A stretch of DNA of 64,000 nucleotides from assembly GCA_023957575.1 (NCBI GenBank), contig JAMLGU010000007.1, positions 151,722 to 215,721 on the forward strand, given 5' to 3'. The notes under the pieces are model-generated. The model ran no database searches, was not told the DNA's origin, and saw nothing but the letters and a program-made list of their open reading frames with translations. This document shows positions 44,801-52,034 of this stretch, piece by piece. Within the stretch, counting starts at the first letter, position 1, and each line of letters begins with the position of its first letter. This DNA comes from Chitinophagaceae bacterium. Lineage in GTDB: Bacteria; Bacteroidota; Bacteroidia; Chitinophagales; Chitinophagaceae. Made by a program: the position numbers and the translations under genes.

Positions 44801-44929
44801 GGCAGTAACAGTAACTCCCGCCAGCGGCTGAGCCTCTGTATTCATTACACTGCCTTTTACTAATTTTTGAGCTTTAACCTGTAGTGATACTAACATCAAC
44901 AGGAAAAATGTAATACCAGTAATTCGCAT
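41846..44929 (-). CDS. SusC/RagA-family TonB-dependent transporter (locus 1)
   Basis: A 1027-residue outer-membrane transporter. Signal peptide (GITFFLLMLVSLQVKA), carboxypeptidase-regulatory-like domain (residues about 22-105, KGSVMNTEAQPLAGVTVTAKG), a TonB-box-like region followed by the plug (VVAIGYGSSRKRDLQGAV, SVQIRGKGN, LYVVDGVPGAPF, VTVLKDASSAAIYG) and a 22-strand barrel ending in YSAGINLTF. It imports glycan fragments with SusD in a TonB/ExbBD-driven way. No N-terminal STN domain is present, so ECF-sigma signalling is not expected; control more likely comes from the XylR-type regulator 252 bp upstream. Confidence 0.97.
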   Translation of the reverse strand: MRITGITFFLLMLVSLQVKAQKLVKGSVMNTEAQPLAGVTVTAKGSNVSTTTDNVGNFSIALPSKSTALILSYVGKKTKEVVVNGEDPITVVLENDIVGMDEVVAIGYGSSRKRDLQGAVTTIKVGDNFQGRSTSIGNILQGQVPGVNITQTGDPTQGASVQIRGKGNKNGDAVLYVVDGVPGAPFNGSDIETVTVLKDASSAAIYGALAGSGGVILITTKQAKQGKATVDFSAWEGRQKAWRLPKVLTAEEFNKVWKDASDAAGKTVPKAYNPVLFPYGNVTRTDWLDAIFRTGKVNHYDLTIRGGSKDVKSLASVSYDKTEGTLITTYGEKLTTRLGTDLQLNKWVSVSQNLVYDYSNGKSGIGDGHTGTIFGAMAYPRYSTVYEYDDGGNVLYGGTVPRWALAQGFSVEADLRNPVAMLEKVRQNNPQNRIFSASAINFNLMPGLTFKSNFAYDVTSLRGESFQMKFLEPGRTIDQNYRVISNSLFKVWNFENILNYQKLFNQVHSVSLMGAFTMNKRNYRYEQTEMRGFDFESEHSTIFPNGTNWTTKPYEEIWDEATVSAVGRASYSFDDRYFISASLRRDASSKLNPDKNWDIFPAVSGSWKISSEEFMNNQNLISFLKFRASWGQVGNINSVRRFIYAPPYQVTGWPVFLGSNGQVQGYGIYQPTIPNPNLRWERTEQTNIGADISFLQNSLNFTFDFFNKQTKDLIESMPVASVAGVASAPEFNIGRVENKGWEASANYVKQIGDFNLNIGANIAHFKNTVKDIGANAFISHNNDVNSMKPLRSTVGQPWFSYFLIESAGLFRNQQEIDNYTWTDPKTNAVKKIQPNAKPGDLKFIDADNNGIINDADRKYMGAYDMPNYTYGMNLGAGWKNINLNVTLMGVSGVKIFNGVKAMTYTGSKGWNMSTDVLNSYNYNTNSDIPRLAIVEDPNGNFSKVSDYFLEKGDFMRLKSLNLSYEFPQRLIQGTFLAKTKIRLFVNGENLVTFTSYSAFDPEVGNQGVDGGRFPVAKMYSAGINLTF

Positions 44930-45033
44930 AAGTTTGAAACATTTTGATTATTAATAATTTAGGAACAAAAAAATTAAAAGTATTGAAGGATGAACGATTT
45001 AATACTGAAAGGAAGTATTGGTTTTTAGTCTGT

Positions 45034-45047
45034 TTACCCATATTAAC
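45034..45047. promoter_or_regulatory. Candidate regulator half-site, copy 1
   Basis: TTACCCATATTAAC resembles 45103-45115 (TTACCCAAATTAC); both lie in the 252-bp gap between the regulator and susC and have the same orientation. AraC-type proteins bind direct repeats, so these could be its sites. Based on two short copies only. Confidence 0.3.
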
Positions 45048-45102
45048 AAAACAATCATTTTAATTTCCATTGAATAAAGATAAACTGGCAAATATTTATA
45101 CA

Positions 45103-45115
45103 TTACCCAAATTAC
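45103..45115. promoter_or_regulatory. Candidate regulator half-site, copy 2
   Basis: TTACCCAAATTAC, the partner of 45034-45047, 69 bp away. Confidence 0.3.
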
Positions 45116-45181
45116 GTATATTATACCTCATTTTACGCAAGAGAAATAAATTTTCCTTTTTTAAAAGATATCTTGTTTAAT

Positions 45182-46345
45182 TCATCTTTTTATCGTATGC
45201 CTTCTTCTATATTCAGAAGGTGTACAGCCCTTTATCTGCTTAAACTGCCTTGAAATATTATTACTCATATTGATTCCGACTTCAAAAGCTATTTCATTTA
45301 CCGGTTTATCAGTTTCAAGGAGTTTCTCTGCAATTTTTTGCATTCGCAAAGACAAGACGTATTGATATACTCCTTTTCCGGTGGTATCTTTAAACCTTTT
45401 TTCGAATGACCTTCTACACAAAGGAACTTCTTTTAAAACATCAGCCACTCTAATGTCATTATCAATATTTAGATGAATATATTTTAGGGCCTTTGCCATA
45501 TATTGATCGCTTGCTGAAATAATATCAGTAGATTGCCTTGTTACAATATGTGTAGGCTTTACTAATATATCCGAATATTTAGTTACTTCTTTTTTGATCA
45601 ACTTATCCATCAATTTGGCAGCTTCATAACCTCCTCTTTCTGTATCAAGATGAATACTTGAAATGGGAGGATCAGATAAGTTGCATGTCATTTCATCATT
45701 ATCAACCCCCAATACTGCCACCTCTTCGGGAATATGAATACCTGCCTGATTGCAAGCTTCAGTTATATGCTGTGCCTTATCGTCATCGCAGGCCATAATA
45801 GCTACAGGTTTGGGCAATGATTTCAACCACTCACTCAGTTCAGAAGGTTTATAATACCATAAGCCTCTACCCGGTATTTGTGTCTGGTCAAAATTATTAA
45901 CTTTATATCCCTTCAAGTTTAAATATCCCTCAAACCCTTCTAACCTCTCTCTGGACCATACTATATTTGTGTAACCATAAAAGGCAAAATTCTTAAACCC
46001 TTTTTGCAAAAAGTATTCTGCCCCCATTCTTCCTGCCTCATGGTACCCACCTGTGATATTGGGTATTTCGGCAAATCTTTCCTTAAAATCTTCGCCTATT
46101 AAATGAAGCCCGGCTTTCAAAGCCATTTCGATTCCTTTATCATTATATAATTGACCAATAATGCCCTGTGCTCCCCAATCTTTAGCAAATTTGATTATCC
46201 CTTTCATTTTTAATGTCTCTCTATAAAAAAGAGGCATACGACAAAATAACCAAGGGCCTTTTTCTTTGGAATACCTTACAATACCTTTTAACAGACTTCG
46301 CCCATATTGTTCCGAATTATCAATCAATAATATTATTTTATTCAT
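45182..46345 (-). CDS. XylR-type AraC-family regulator with periplasmic-binding-protein sensor
   Basis: A 387-residue regulator with the domain order of E. coli XylR: a LacI-like ligand-binding domain first (residues about 1-275, IILLIDNSEQYGRSLLKGI, AIMACDDDKAQHITEACNQAG, AVLGVDNDEMTCNLSDPPISSI), then an AraC-type double helix-turn-helix (residues about 285-385, VADVLKEVPLCRRSFEKRFKD, VNEIAFEVGINMSNNISRQFK, PSEYRRRH). The cytoplasmic sensor binds a sugar and the protein usually activates. It lies directly upstream of SusC in the same orientation, far from the xylose genes, so its ligand is probably a monosaccharide released by this locus. That is inferred from position. Confidence 0.92.
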   Translation of the reverse strand: MNKIILLIDNSEQYGRSLLKGIVRYSKEKGPWLFCRMPLFYRETLKMKGIIKFAKDWGAQGIIGQLYNDKGIEMALKAGLHLIGEDFKERFAEIPNITGGYHEAGRMGAEYFLQKGFKNFAFYGYTNIVWSRERLEGFEGYLNLKGYKVNNFDQTQIPGRGLWYYKPSELSEWLKSLPKPVAIMACDDDKAQHITEACNQAGIHIPEEVAVLGVDNDEMTCNLSDPPISSIHLDTERGGYEAAKLMDKLIKKEVTKYSDILVKPTHIVTRQSTDIISASDQYMAKALKYIHLNIDNDIRVADVLKEVPLCRRSFEKRFKDTTGKGVYQYVLSLRMQKIAEKLLETDKPVNEIAFEVGINMSNNISRQFKQIKGCTPSEYRRRHTIKR

Positions 46346-46574
46346 ATCTTGGCATTAGAACGAAATTTTGCGAATATAGTCAATTAATATTCCAGTATAA
46401 TCAGGTTAATTTATTAATATGATGTACAAATTATATTTATTGAATGTGTTTGCGTAGGCCAGCCTTTCTCATCAATAAAAAACAAATTCTCAGATAAAAA
46501 AATTACCAATTAAGATATTCATATCATTAATAGGGCAGCGGCCATCTTTTACAAAAGACAGAATACCTGTTTAT

Positions 46575-48290
46575 TTAAAATGCACTTTTTAAAAATTGCA
46601 AAATATTACTCCCCGAAACAGCCAGACTCCCTACCCTACTGTATCTGGCTATATTGATACCTATCAGATTATTATTTAAACCAAAAACCGGACTACCACA
46701 ATCTGATGGTTTTAAAGCCAGACTATGAATAAAAACACCCTTTAAACCATCTCTTCTTTCACTACGTCCGTCTGTAAATTGTTCTGCCACATGATTATTA
46801 CCCTGAAACGGGCGTTGTAGCAGGGTTATTGTTAATGTGTCCTGAATATTGTTCTTAATTCGTACCACACGGATAGTATCACCCGGTTTTTTTGATTGAA
46901 TTTGTTTTATGAAATCTTCGGGTGTTTTAATTTGTTTATTATCAATACTATTTATTATATCTCCTAATTCTAAACCACTTTTTGCTGCGGGAGAATTAGG
47001 CTGAATGGATACTACCGTATTACTATCATTTTTTAATTCTAATTTCATACCCAAAAAAGCAGTATAATAAAATCCGGGAATATCAAAAGGAGATGTTCCC
47101 AAAATGCTAAACAGACCTTCTCCATTGGGTTTTGCAGTAATCAAAAGCGTTCCCTGCAAATAATTATTTCTTTCACCATAATCAATATCTTTTAAAAGAA
47201 GACCTTTATTGGTTTTTACATCAATCTTCAATAATGCCAGATCGAGGCTGTCATCACAATAAATTATTTTTGCAGGATATTTTTTGTTGTTCAGCCATAC
47301 TTGCGGATGCTTACCTATTTCAGAATTTTTGCTAATTATATAGGATGCTCTTTCAGAAGACACTTTTTTTACTTGAAATCCTTGCACATTTATCAAAGCG
47401 CCCGATATCGTTTTATTGTCACCGGTTATTTTCACACAATACTGGCTTAGTTTTTTTTGATAGTCGCTAATTTGTTTTTCCAATTCAGTTTTAGAAAAAA
47501 TGTTTTTAACCGCCACCGGGTTTTTCACGGAATTGAAATCCGCATCGGGAAGCGTAAGATAACTCTGAGGCTTATTTAATGCCAACCAAAAAATTCTGAA
47601 AACATTTACCGGCACATCATAATTTTCATTCAAATTAAGCCCGATATAACTTCTTGTTCCTATCACCCTGCCATCCATATCAAACAATGGGCCGCCACTA
47701 TCGCCCGGTTCCATAATACAGGAATTGACAATAATATTAGTACGAACATCGCCCTCCAGATTTGTAAACACTTTTTCGATAAATCCAAGACGAGCAATTT
47801 TCTTATTACTAAAACTGCCGGGATATGCAAGACTAAAACACGGTTCCCCTTCCTTTAAAACTGAAGAATAACCCATCTCTGCAAAAGGATAAACGCCTGA
47901 TTCTGTAATTTTTAATAGCCCTGCATCTAATTTCCCTATTTTCCCCAGGCCGACAGCCGGTGCCCTTCTGCCATCATCAAAAATAATTTCATACTTCGCA
48001 TTGGGCATTGTCATGTGGCCGGCGGTCATTATAATACCATCCACGCTTACACAAACACCACTTGCACTCACGCCATTCGGATTGCCACCTAATGGCTCGC
48101 GTGTGGTTATCTGCACACATGCCGGCGATACTTTGGCCACAACCCGCTGTAGTTGTTGATTGAATAAATTTAAATCGGAAGATTTTATTATAAAACTCTC
48201 ATCAATACCATTTAGTTTTTCTCCCGGCTGGCCGAAAACAAATGTTGCATGAAAAAAGCACATAAATACCAGCAGATACGAGTATCTCAT
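46575..48290 (-). CDS. S1C-type serine protease with PDZ and a second, degenerate protease module
   Basis: A 571-residue exported protein (signal LLVFMCFFHATFVFG). Module 1 (about residues 45-240) is a complete trypsin-like fold with His92 (TAGHM), Asp122 (KLDAGLLKI) and Ser198 (GDSGGPLF). Module 2 keeps the Asp-strand (DSLDLALLKIDV, Asp350) but shows no catalytic His, and its nucleophile position reads PSDCGSPVF, with Cys531 instead of Ser. A PDZ domain (about 410-490, VSIQPNSPAAKSGLELGDIINSI) is inserted inside module 2. It resembles DegP/HtrA-type proteases but with an unusual order. It is last in the SusCD-TlpA locus, 9 bp after the TlpA gene. Confidence 0.85.
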   Translation of the reverse strand: MRYSYLLVFMCFFHATFVFGQPGEKLNGIDESFIIKSSDLNLFNQQLQRVVAKVSPACVQITTREPLGGNPNGVSASGVCVSVDGIIMTAGHMTMPNAKYEIIFDDGRRAPAVGLGKIGKLDAGLLKITESGVYPFAEMGYSSVLKEGEPCFSLAYPGSFSNKKIARLGFIEKVFTNLEGDVRTNIIVNSCIMEPGDSGGPLFDMDGRVIGTRSYIGLNLNENYDVPVNVFRIFWLALNKPQSYLTLPDADFNSVKNPVAVKNIFSKTELEKQISDYQKKLSQYCVKITGDNKTISGALINVQGFQVKKVSSERASYIISKNSEIGKHPQVWLNNKKYPAKIIYCDDSLDLALLKIDVKTNKGLLLKDIDYGERNNYLQGTLLITAKPNGEGLFSILGTSPFDIPGFYYTAFLGMKLELKNDSNTVVSIQPNSPAAKSGLELGDIINSIDNKQIKTPEDFIKQIQSKKPGDTIRVVRIKNNIQDTLTITLLQRPFQGNNHVAEQFTDGRSERRDGLKGVFIHSLALKPSDCGSPVFGLNNNLIGINIARYSRVGSLAVSGSNILQFLKSAF

Positions 48291-48299
48291 TTGAAATTT

Positions 48300-49727
48300 T
48301 TAAATTGAATCAAATATTTTTCTGATTTCAACAGAACCGGGACGAGGCGCATTATATATCATCAACTTACCCTCGGGGTTGTAAAGGAGAAAATGTGGAA
48401 TACCCTGCATGTTCATCAATTTTTCAAAATTAGAAGTTCCTACTTCAAGCTGATGACCCGAAAGGTTTAAATCACTCATTTTCTTTTTCCAGGCATCCTT
48501 ATCTTCATCTACAGAAATACTCAGAAAAACAATATTTTTACCTTCATAGTCTTTTTCCAATTTTTTCAGGTGAGGAATTTCTTTAATACAAGGGATACAC
48601 CATGACGCCCACATATCTATATAAATATATTTTCCTTTGAAGCTCGTGAAAGGAACAGATTTGCCCTCTGCATCTTTAAATATCACATCAGGCATAGAAG
48701 CACCCTCACGGGTGAATCGCAGGTTGGTGAAACCTTCCACTAACTGATGCCTGACTTCAATATCAGGGACAACCTTTGCGAGTTCCTTAAACTGTTGCAA
48801 CTTGTTTTCAAAATCATCCTCAGTACTGAAGCGGACAGAGCGCATATAACTTTGCAACTCCTTTGAACAGAACATCGTTTTCACTGCATCATTACTGAAA
48901 AGCTGATTTACGAGATTAATACTGTGTCTGTTATATTCGTCAGATTTTTTATTCTTTGATACATCAGAAGTGTCAATGATTTCAATATAATTTTTCAGGC
49001 TTGAATAAGTATCGTACAATAATAATGCTTCTGACTGATTGAATATTTTGACCGGAGATTTTGAAAATTGATATGCATTGCGGGGTAGTTTTTTATCGGT
49101 GCCTTTGGCATAATATCGCTGCACCGTCATCAGGTTTTGAATATAGTCATTTAATGCCCATGCATCCAAATAGCTCTTTACTCTTTGCTCCTTCACATTG
49201 AATTTAGACGAAAGGTTATCAACAAAATCAAAAATTCGTGACAAATAGAATGCAGCGCTATCAGCAGCAGGCATATTAAAAAATAACTGCTTCTGATTTT
49301 GAAAATGAAAATTGCTAAACAAAATCAACGCTTTATTATTACCACTTAAGCGACCCTTTCCAACAGAGAGATAGGCTGTATCATTATAATGAAGATTTAA
49401 GTTTTCTTTACTTCCGGGTCTGATGTATAAAGGGAAATTAATTGCCAATTGCTTATTTCTGGCCTTAGGTATAATCGTAAAATTTAAAAACTCCGGATTT
49501 TTCAAATTGATTTTAAAAACAAATTTTCCGTCTTTTGACAGTGGTTTATAAATGCTGTTTTCATTATCATTTTTCCTCTCCCGAAAACTCAGCACCGCCT
49601 CGTATTGGTCATCCAGATTAATACTGCCTGATATTATAGTATTCGGTTTTTTGAGTTTTGCATAAGCACTCATTTGCAAACCAAAAACGAAAACCAAAAA
49701 AAACAAAAGAAAATAATTACTTCTCAT
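48300..49727 (-). CDS. TlpA-type thiol-disulfide oxidoreductase with N-terminal beta domain
   Basis: A 475-residue exported protein (signal SNYFLLFFLVFVFGLQMSAYA). An N-terminal domain of about 335 residues (DUF4369-like beta-sandwich and a helical region) precedes the thioredoxin-like AhpC/TSA-TlpA domain, with active-site Cys377 and Cys380 in WASWCIPCIKE and the cis-Pro region MQGIPHFLLYNPEG. These proteins reduce disulfides in the periplasm. Placed between the lipoproteins of a SusCD locus and a protease, it may open disulfide-bonded protein substrates, or maintain the locus's own proteins. Confidence 0.92.
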   Translation of the reverse strand: MRSNYFLLFFLVFVFGLQMSAYAKLKKPNTIISGSINLDDQYEAVLSFRERKNDNENSIYKPLSKDGKFVFKINLKNPEFLNFTIIPKARNKQLAINFPLYIRPGSKENLNLHYNDTAYLSVGKGRLSGNNKALILFSNFHFQNQKQLFFNMPAADSAAFYLSRIFDFVDNLSSKFNVKEQRVKSYLDAWALNDYIQNLMTVQRYYAKGTDKKLPRNAYQFSKSPVKIFNQSEALLLYDTYSSLKNYIEIIDTSDVSKNKKSDEYNRHSINLVNQLFSNDAVKTMFCSKELQSYMRSVRFSTEDDFENKLQQFKELAKVVPDIEVRHQLVEGFTNLRFTREGASMPDVIFKDAEGKSVPFTSFKGKYIYIDMWASWCIPCIKEIPHLKKLEKDYEGKNIVFLSISVDEDKDAWKKKMSDLNLSGHQLEVGTSNFEKLMNMQGIPHFLLYNPEGKLMIYNAPRPGSVEIRKIFDSI

Positions 49728-49784
49728 ATAAATTTTTCTCCGGTAAATATTTTGAAAACAAATTTGAATTAGTCAAAAAAATAA

Positions 49785-49820
49785 GTTAAAAAAATAATCC
49801 CGAATCATTTTCGGGATTAT
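49785..49820 (-). terminator. Terminator between the PKD-like lipoprotein and TlpA genes
   Basis: A perfect 11-bp stem (ATAATCCCGAA / TTCGGGATTAT) with a 5-nt loop is followed on the minus strand by TTTTTT. It separates uptake genes from the TlpA and protease genes. Confidence 0.85.
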
Positions 49821-49830
49821 CAGTTATTTT

Positions 49831-51237
49831 TTATTTTTTCTTGTAAAACAGTTTAACCGGCTTATCTGATACTCCGGTATATTTTTTTATCAGATTTCCG
49901 TTATCCATATTAAAGACATATACATTTCCTTTTAATCCTGAAGCAGCAGGATTATATACGCCTACATACAACAAAGAGCCATCAACACTTTGCTCCACCG
50001 ACGTAATAGTACCCTCATCTACAGTTGCAAAAGGTGTGGTAGGCATACTGGTACCGGTATAAAACCAGGAATACAACTTATTACCCGATGCATAAATTAA
50101 TTTTTTGAATATCGCGTTTACAACAATTGGCGAAGACGGAGTCAAAACCGGTTCACCGCCTATTACATTCAATACTGCCTGCTCTTTAATATCTAAAAGT
50201 TTTGTAGAATTGTTTTGAATGTATTGTGAGAAAACTGTTTTTGTATAAACAGTCGGAGTTGTTCTGCTTTTAGTAATCACATAAATAGATGACGCATCAT
50301 CATAAAAGAAATCTACTAAATCCTGATTTTGAAATGCCTGCAACGAATTGGTAGTATAGTAAGATGAATATTGCAGCATCTGAGAAGTAGCCGGATTCCA
50401 GTAATAGTTGAAACAGTCATTCAGATTAAATCCAAAACCTGTTTTCATCATTACGGTTTGCGAGTATTTGACATTCGACAATATCAGATTTTCCAATAAT
50501 GCCAAATTATAAATTTTCCCGCCTTCACAAAGAATAACAGCAGTTCTAAATCCGGCATCAGGTACATTCATAGCTACAGGCTTGAAATCGGGATAATCAG
50601 ATGCAGAAATGGTTGCTTCCAATTCAAATGTTTTTGCGTTCAAATAATAAATCTTACCCTCGCCACTGCTGGAGATAAATACCTGATTTAATCTTTTTGC
50701 AATATCAGTTGGGTTCTTACCTATTTTATTACCAGGATTATTCAGTGTAAATACATTATTGACAAATGACTCTACTTTTCCTGCTGCGATTTCTGCCGGA
50801 GAATATTTACGCATAAACGCTAAAGTGCCATCACCTTGTTCGTTTTGTCCCAAAACCATCAGACCTTCTTCATAAGGAGAATTAACATTTAGGTTAAAGC
50901 TTTTAAATGCACTCCCGTCTTCATTACTCACTTTCAGTCGGATAAAGTACTTTCCCAACTTGGAACAAGGATAAACTAATTTTTTATCGGTCGAATACAC
51001 TTCATAATTCACCTGCCATTCATAAGTCATGGGTTTATCAGCGCCATCCTGAGTAATAACAGGGTCAATGGTTAATGGCTCATTTTTCTCCATATTAACT
51101 TCGCTGCCTGTAACATTCGGAAATGAAATTTTAAGTTCCGTAATCTGATTGGCGCCAATTGAAGTATTGTCTTTATAACACGACAATAGTAAAATTGGCA
51201 ATAATCCTAAAAATAAATATTTTATAATTTGATTCAT
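49831..51237 (-). CDS. PKD-like surface lipoprotein (locus 2)
   Basis: A 468-residue lipoprotein from the Met at 51237 (IIKYLFLGLLPILLLSCYKD, lipobox LLLSC). A start 17 codons earlier would overlap the DUF4843 gene and is rejected. An Ig/PKD-like domain (YEWQVNYEVYSTDKKLVYP, YFIRLKVSNEDGS) comes first, then a long beta-propeller-like region (GKIYYLNAKTFELEATISA, VEQSVDGSLLYVGVYN). This is the 'PKD-like family' lipoprotein that typically follows SusCD and DUF4843 in Bacteroidota. It probably captures substrate at the surface. What it binds is unknown. A strong terminator follows. Confidence 0.85.
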   Translation of the reverse strand: MNQIIKYLFLGLLPILLLSCYKDNTSIGANQITELKISFPNVTGSEVNMEKNEPLTIDPVITQDGADKPMTYEWQVNYEVYSTDKKLVYPCSKLGKYFIRLKVSNEDGSAFKSFNLNVNSPYEEGLMVLGQNEQGDGTLAFMRKYSPAEIAAGKVESFVNNVFTLNNPGNKIGKNPTDIAKRLNQVFISSSGEGKIYYLNAKTFELEATISASDYPDFKPVAMNVPDAGFRTAVILCEGGKIYNLALLENLILSNVKYSQTVMMKTGFGFNLNDCFNYYWNPATSQMLQYSSYYTTNSLQAFQNQDLVDFFYDDASSIYVITKSRTTPTVYTKTVFSQYIQNNSTKLLDIKEQAVLNVIGGEPVLTPSSPIVVNAIFKKLIYASGNKLYSWFYTGTSMPTTPFATVDEGTITSVEQSVDGSLLYVGVYNPAASGLKGNVYVFNMDNGNLIKKYTGVSDKPVKLFYKKK

Positions 51238-51253
51238 TTTATTATCGTTTTTT

Positions 51254-52021
51254 TTAGTAACCATTAGGTTTTGGGATTTTAACTCCAAGTCCCGGGTTTT
51301 CTTCCATGAAATATTTGTACAAAGGAATTAAAACGTATTTGTCCATTGTGTTCTGATAATCATAAGGCCATCCAAAATCCACATGTTCCAGATCAGGACC
51401 ATAAAGGCTTACCATTGTTTTATAAGTTTCCGGCGCTTTTTGTTCCAATGCTCTGAACAGTTCAATAAACTTCACATAAGTAAGTGGATTCCATACTCCC
51501 AGATAACTACTTGGCCAGGTTGGTTTTCCCTGCCAGTCCTTCCATTTCGGTGGCTCTACCCTGTTGTTAAAAACTACAATTACCTCCTGAAGTGGCTTGT
51601 TTACAGGCGTAAATCCATTTTTCTCCACCAATTTAAAACGAATGGAATAATCTTTATCTCCAAGGCTCCCCCTATTGATCAATAGAGGTATATAGCCCCA
51701 AACAGAATCTTTGGGGATGGTTAAATTTCCATCAATAGTATATTGTGTTCCTTCCACCGCCGTTGTTTTATCAGTAATAATTTCTGCGCTGAAAACCCTG
51801 TCAGAAGAAACAGGAAGTCCCATAATTTTGATCGGTACTTTCAACAAGTATTTAGTTATTTCCAACGGGGTAACACTAAAGGAATAATTGATACTGTCTG
51901 CTTCAAAATAAATTCCTGTAAAACGCTGGTCAAATGTATCAGCCACATCTTTTTTACAGGAAGCTAAAAAAGCTGCCGGTAACAAAAGAACTGCTATTAA
52001 TCTAATCATATTCTTTTTCAT
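51254..52021 (-). CDS. DUF4843 lipoprotein (locus 2)
   Basis: A 255-residue lipoprotein from the Met at 52021 (KNMIRLIAVLLLPAAFLASCKKD). The longer frame from 52057 overlaps the SusD end and lacks a signal peptide start. The body matches DUF4843 (SFSVTPLEITKYLLKVPIKIMG, RVFSAEIITDKTTAVEGTQYTI, SIRFKLVEKNGFTPV), a beta-sandwich family found almost only downstream of SusCD pairs. Its role is not known; surface substrate binding is likely by position. Confidence 0.88.
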   Translation of the reverse strand: MKKNMIRLIAVLLLPAAFLASCKKDVADTFDQRFTGIYFEADSINYSFSVTPLEITKYLLKVPIKIMGLPVSSDRVFSAEIITDKTTAVEGTQYTIDGNLTIPKDSVWGYIPLLINRGSLGDKDYSIRFKLVEKNGFTPVNKPLQEVIVVFNNRVEPPKWKDWQGKPTWPSSYLGVWNPLTYVKFIELFRALEQKAPETYKTMVSLYGPDLEHVDFGWPYDYQNTMDKYVLIPLYKYFMEENPGLGVKIPKPNGY

Positions 52022-52034
52022 AAATTCCAGTTTT

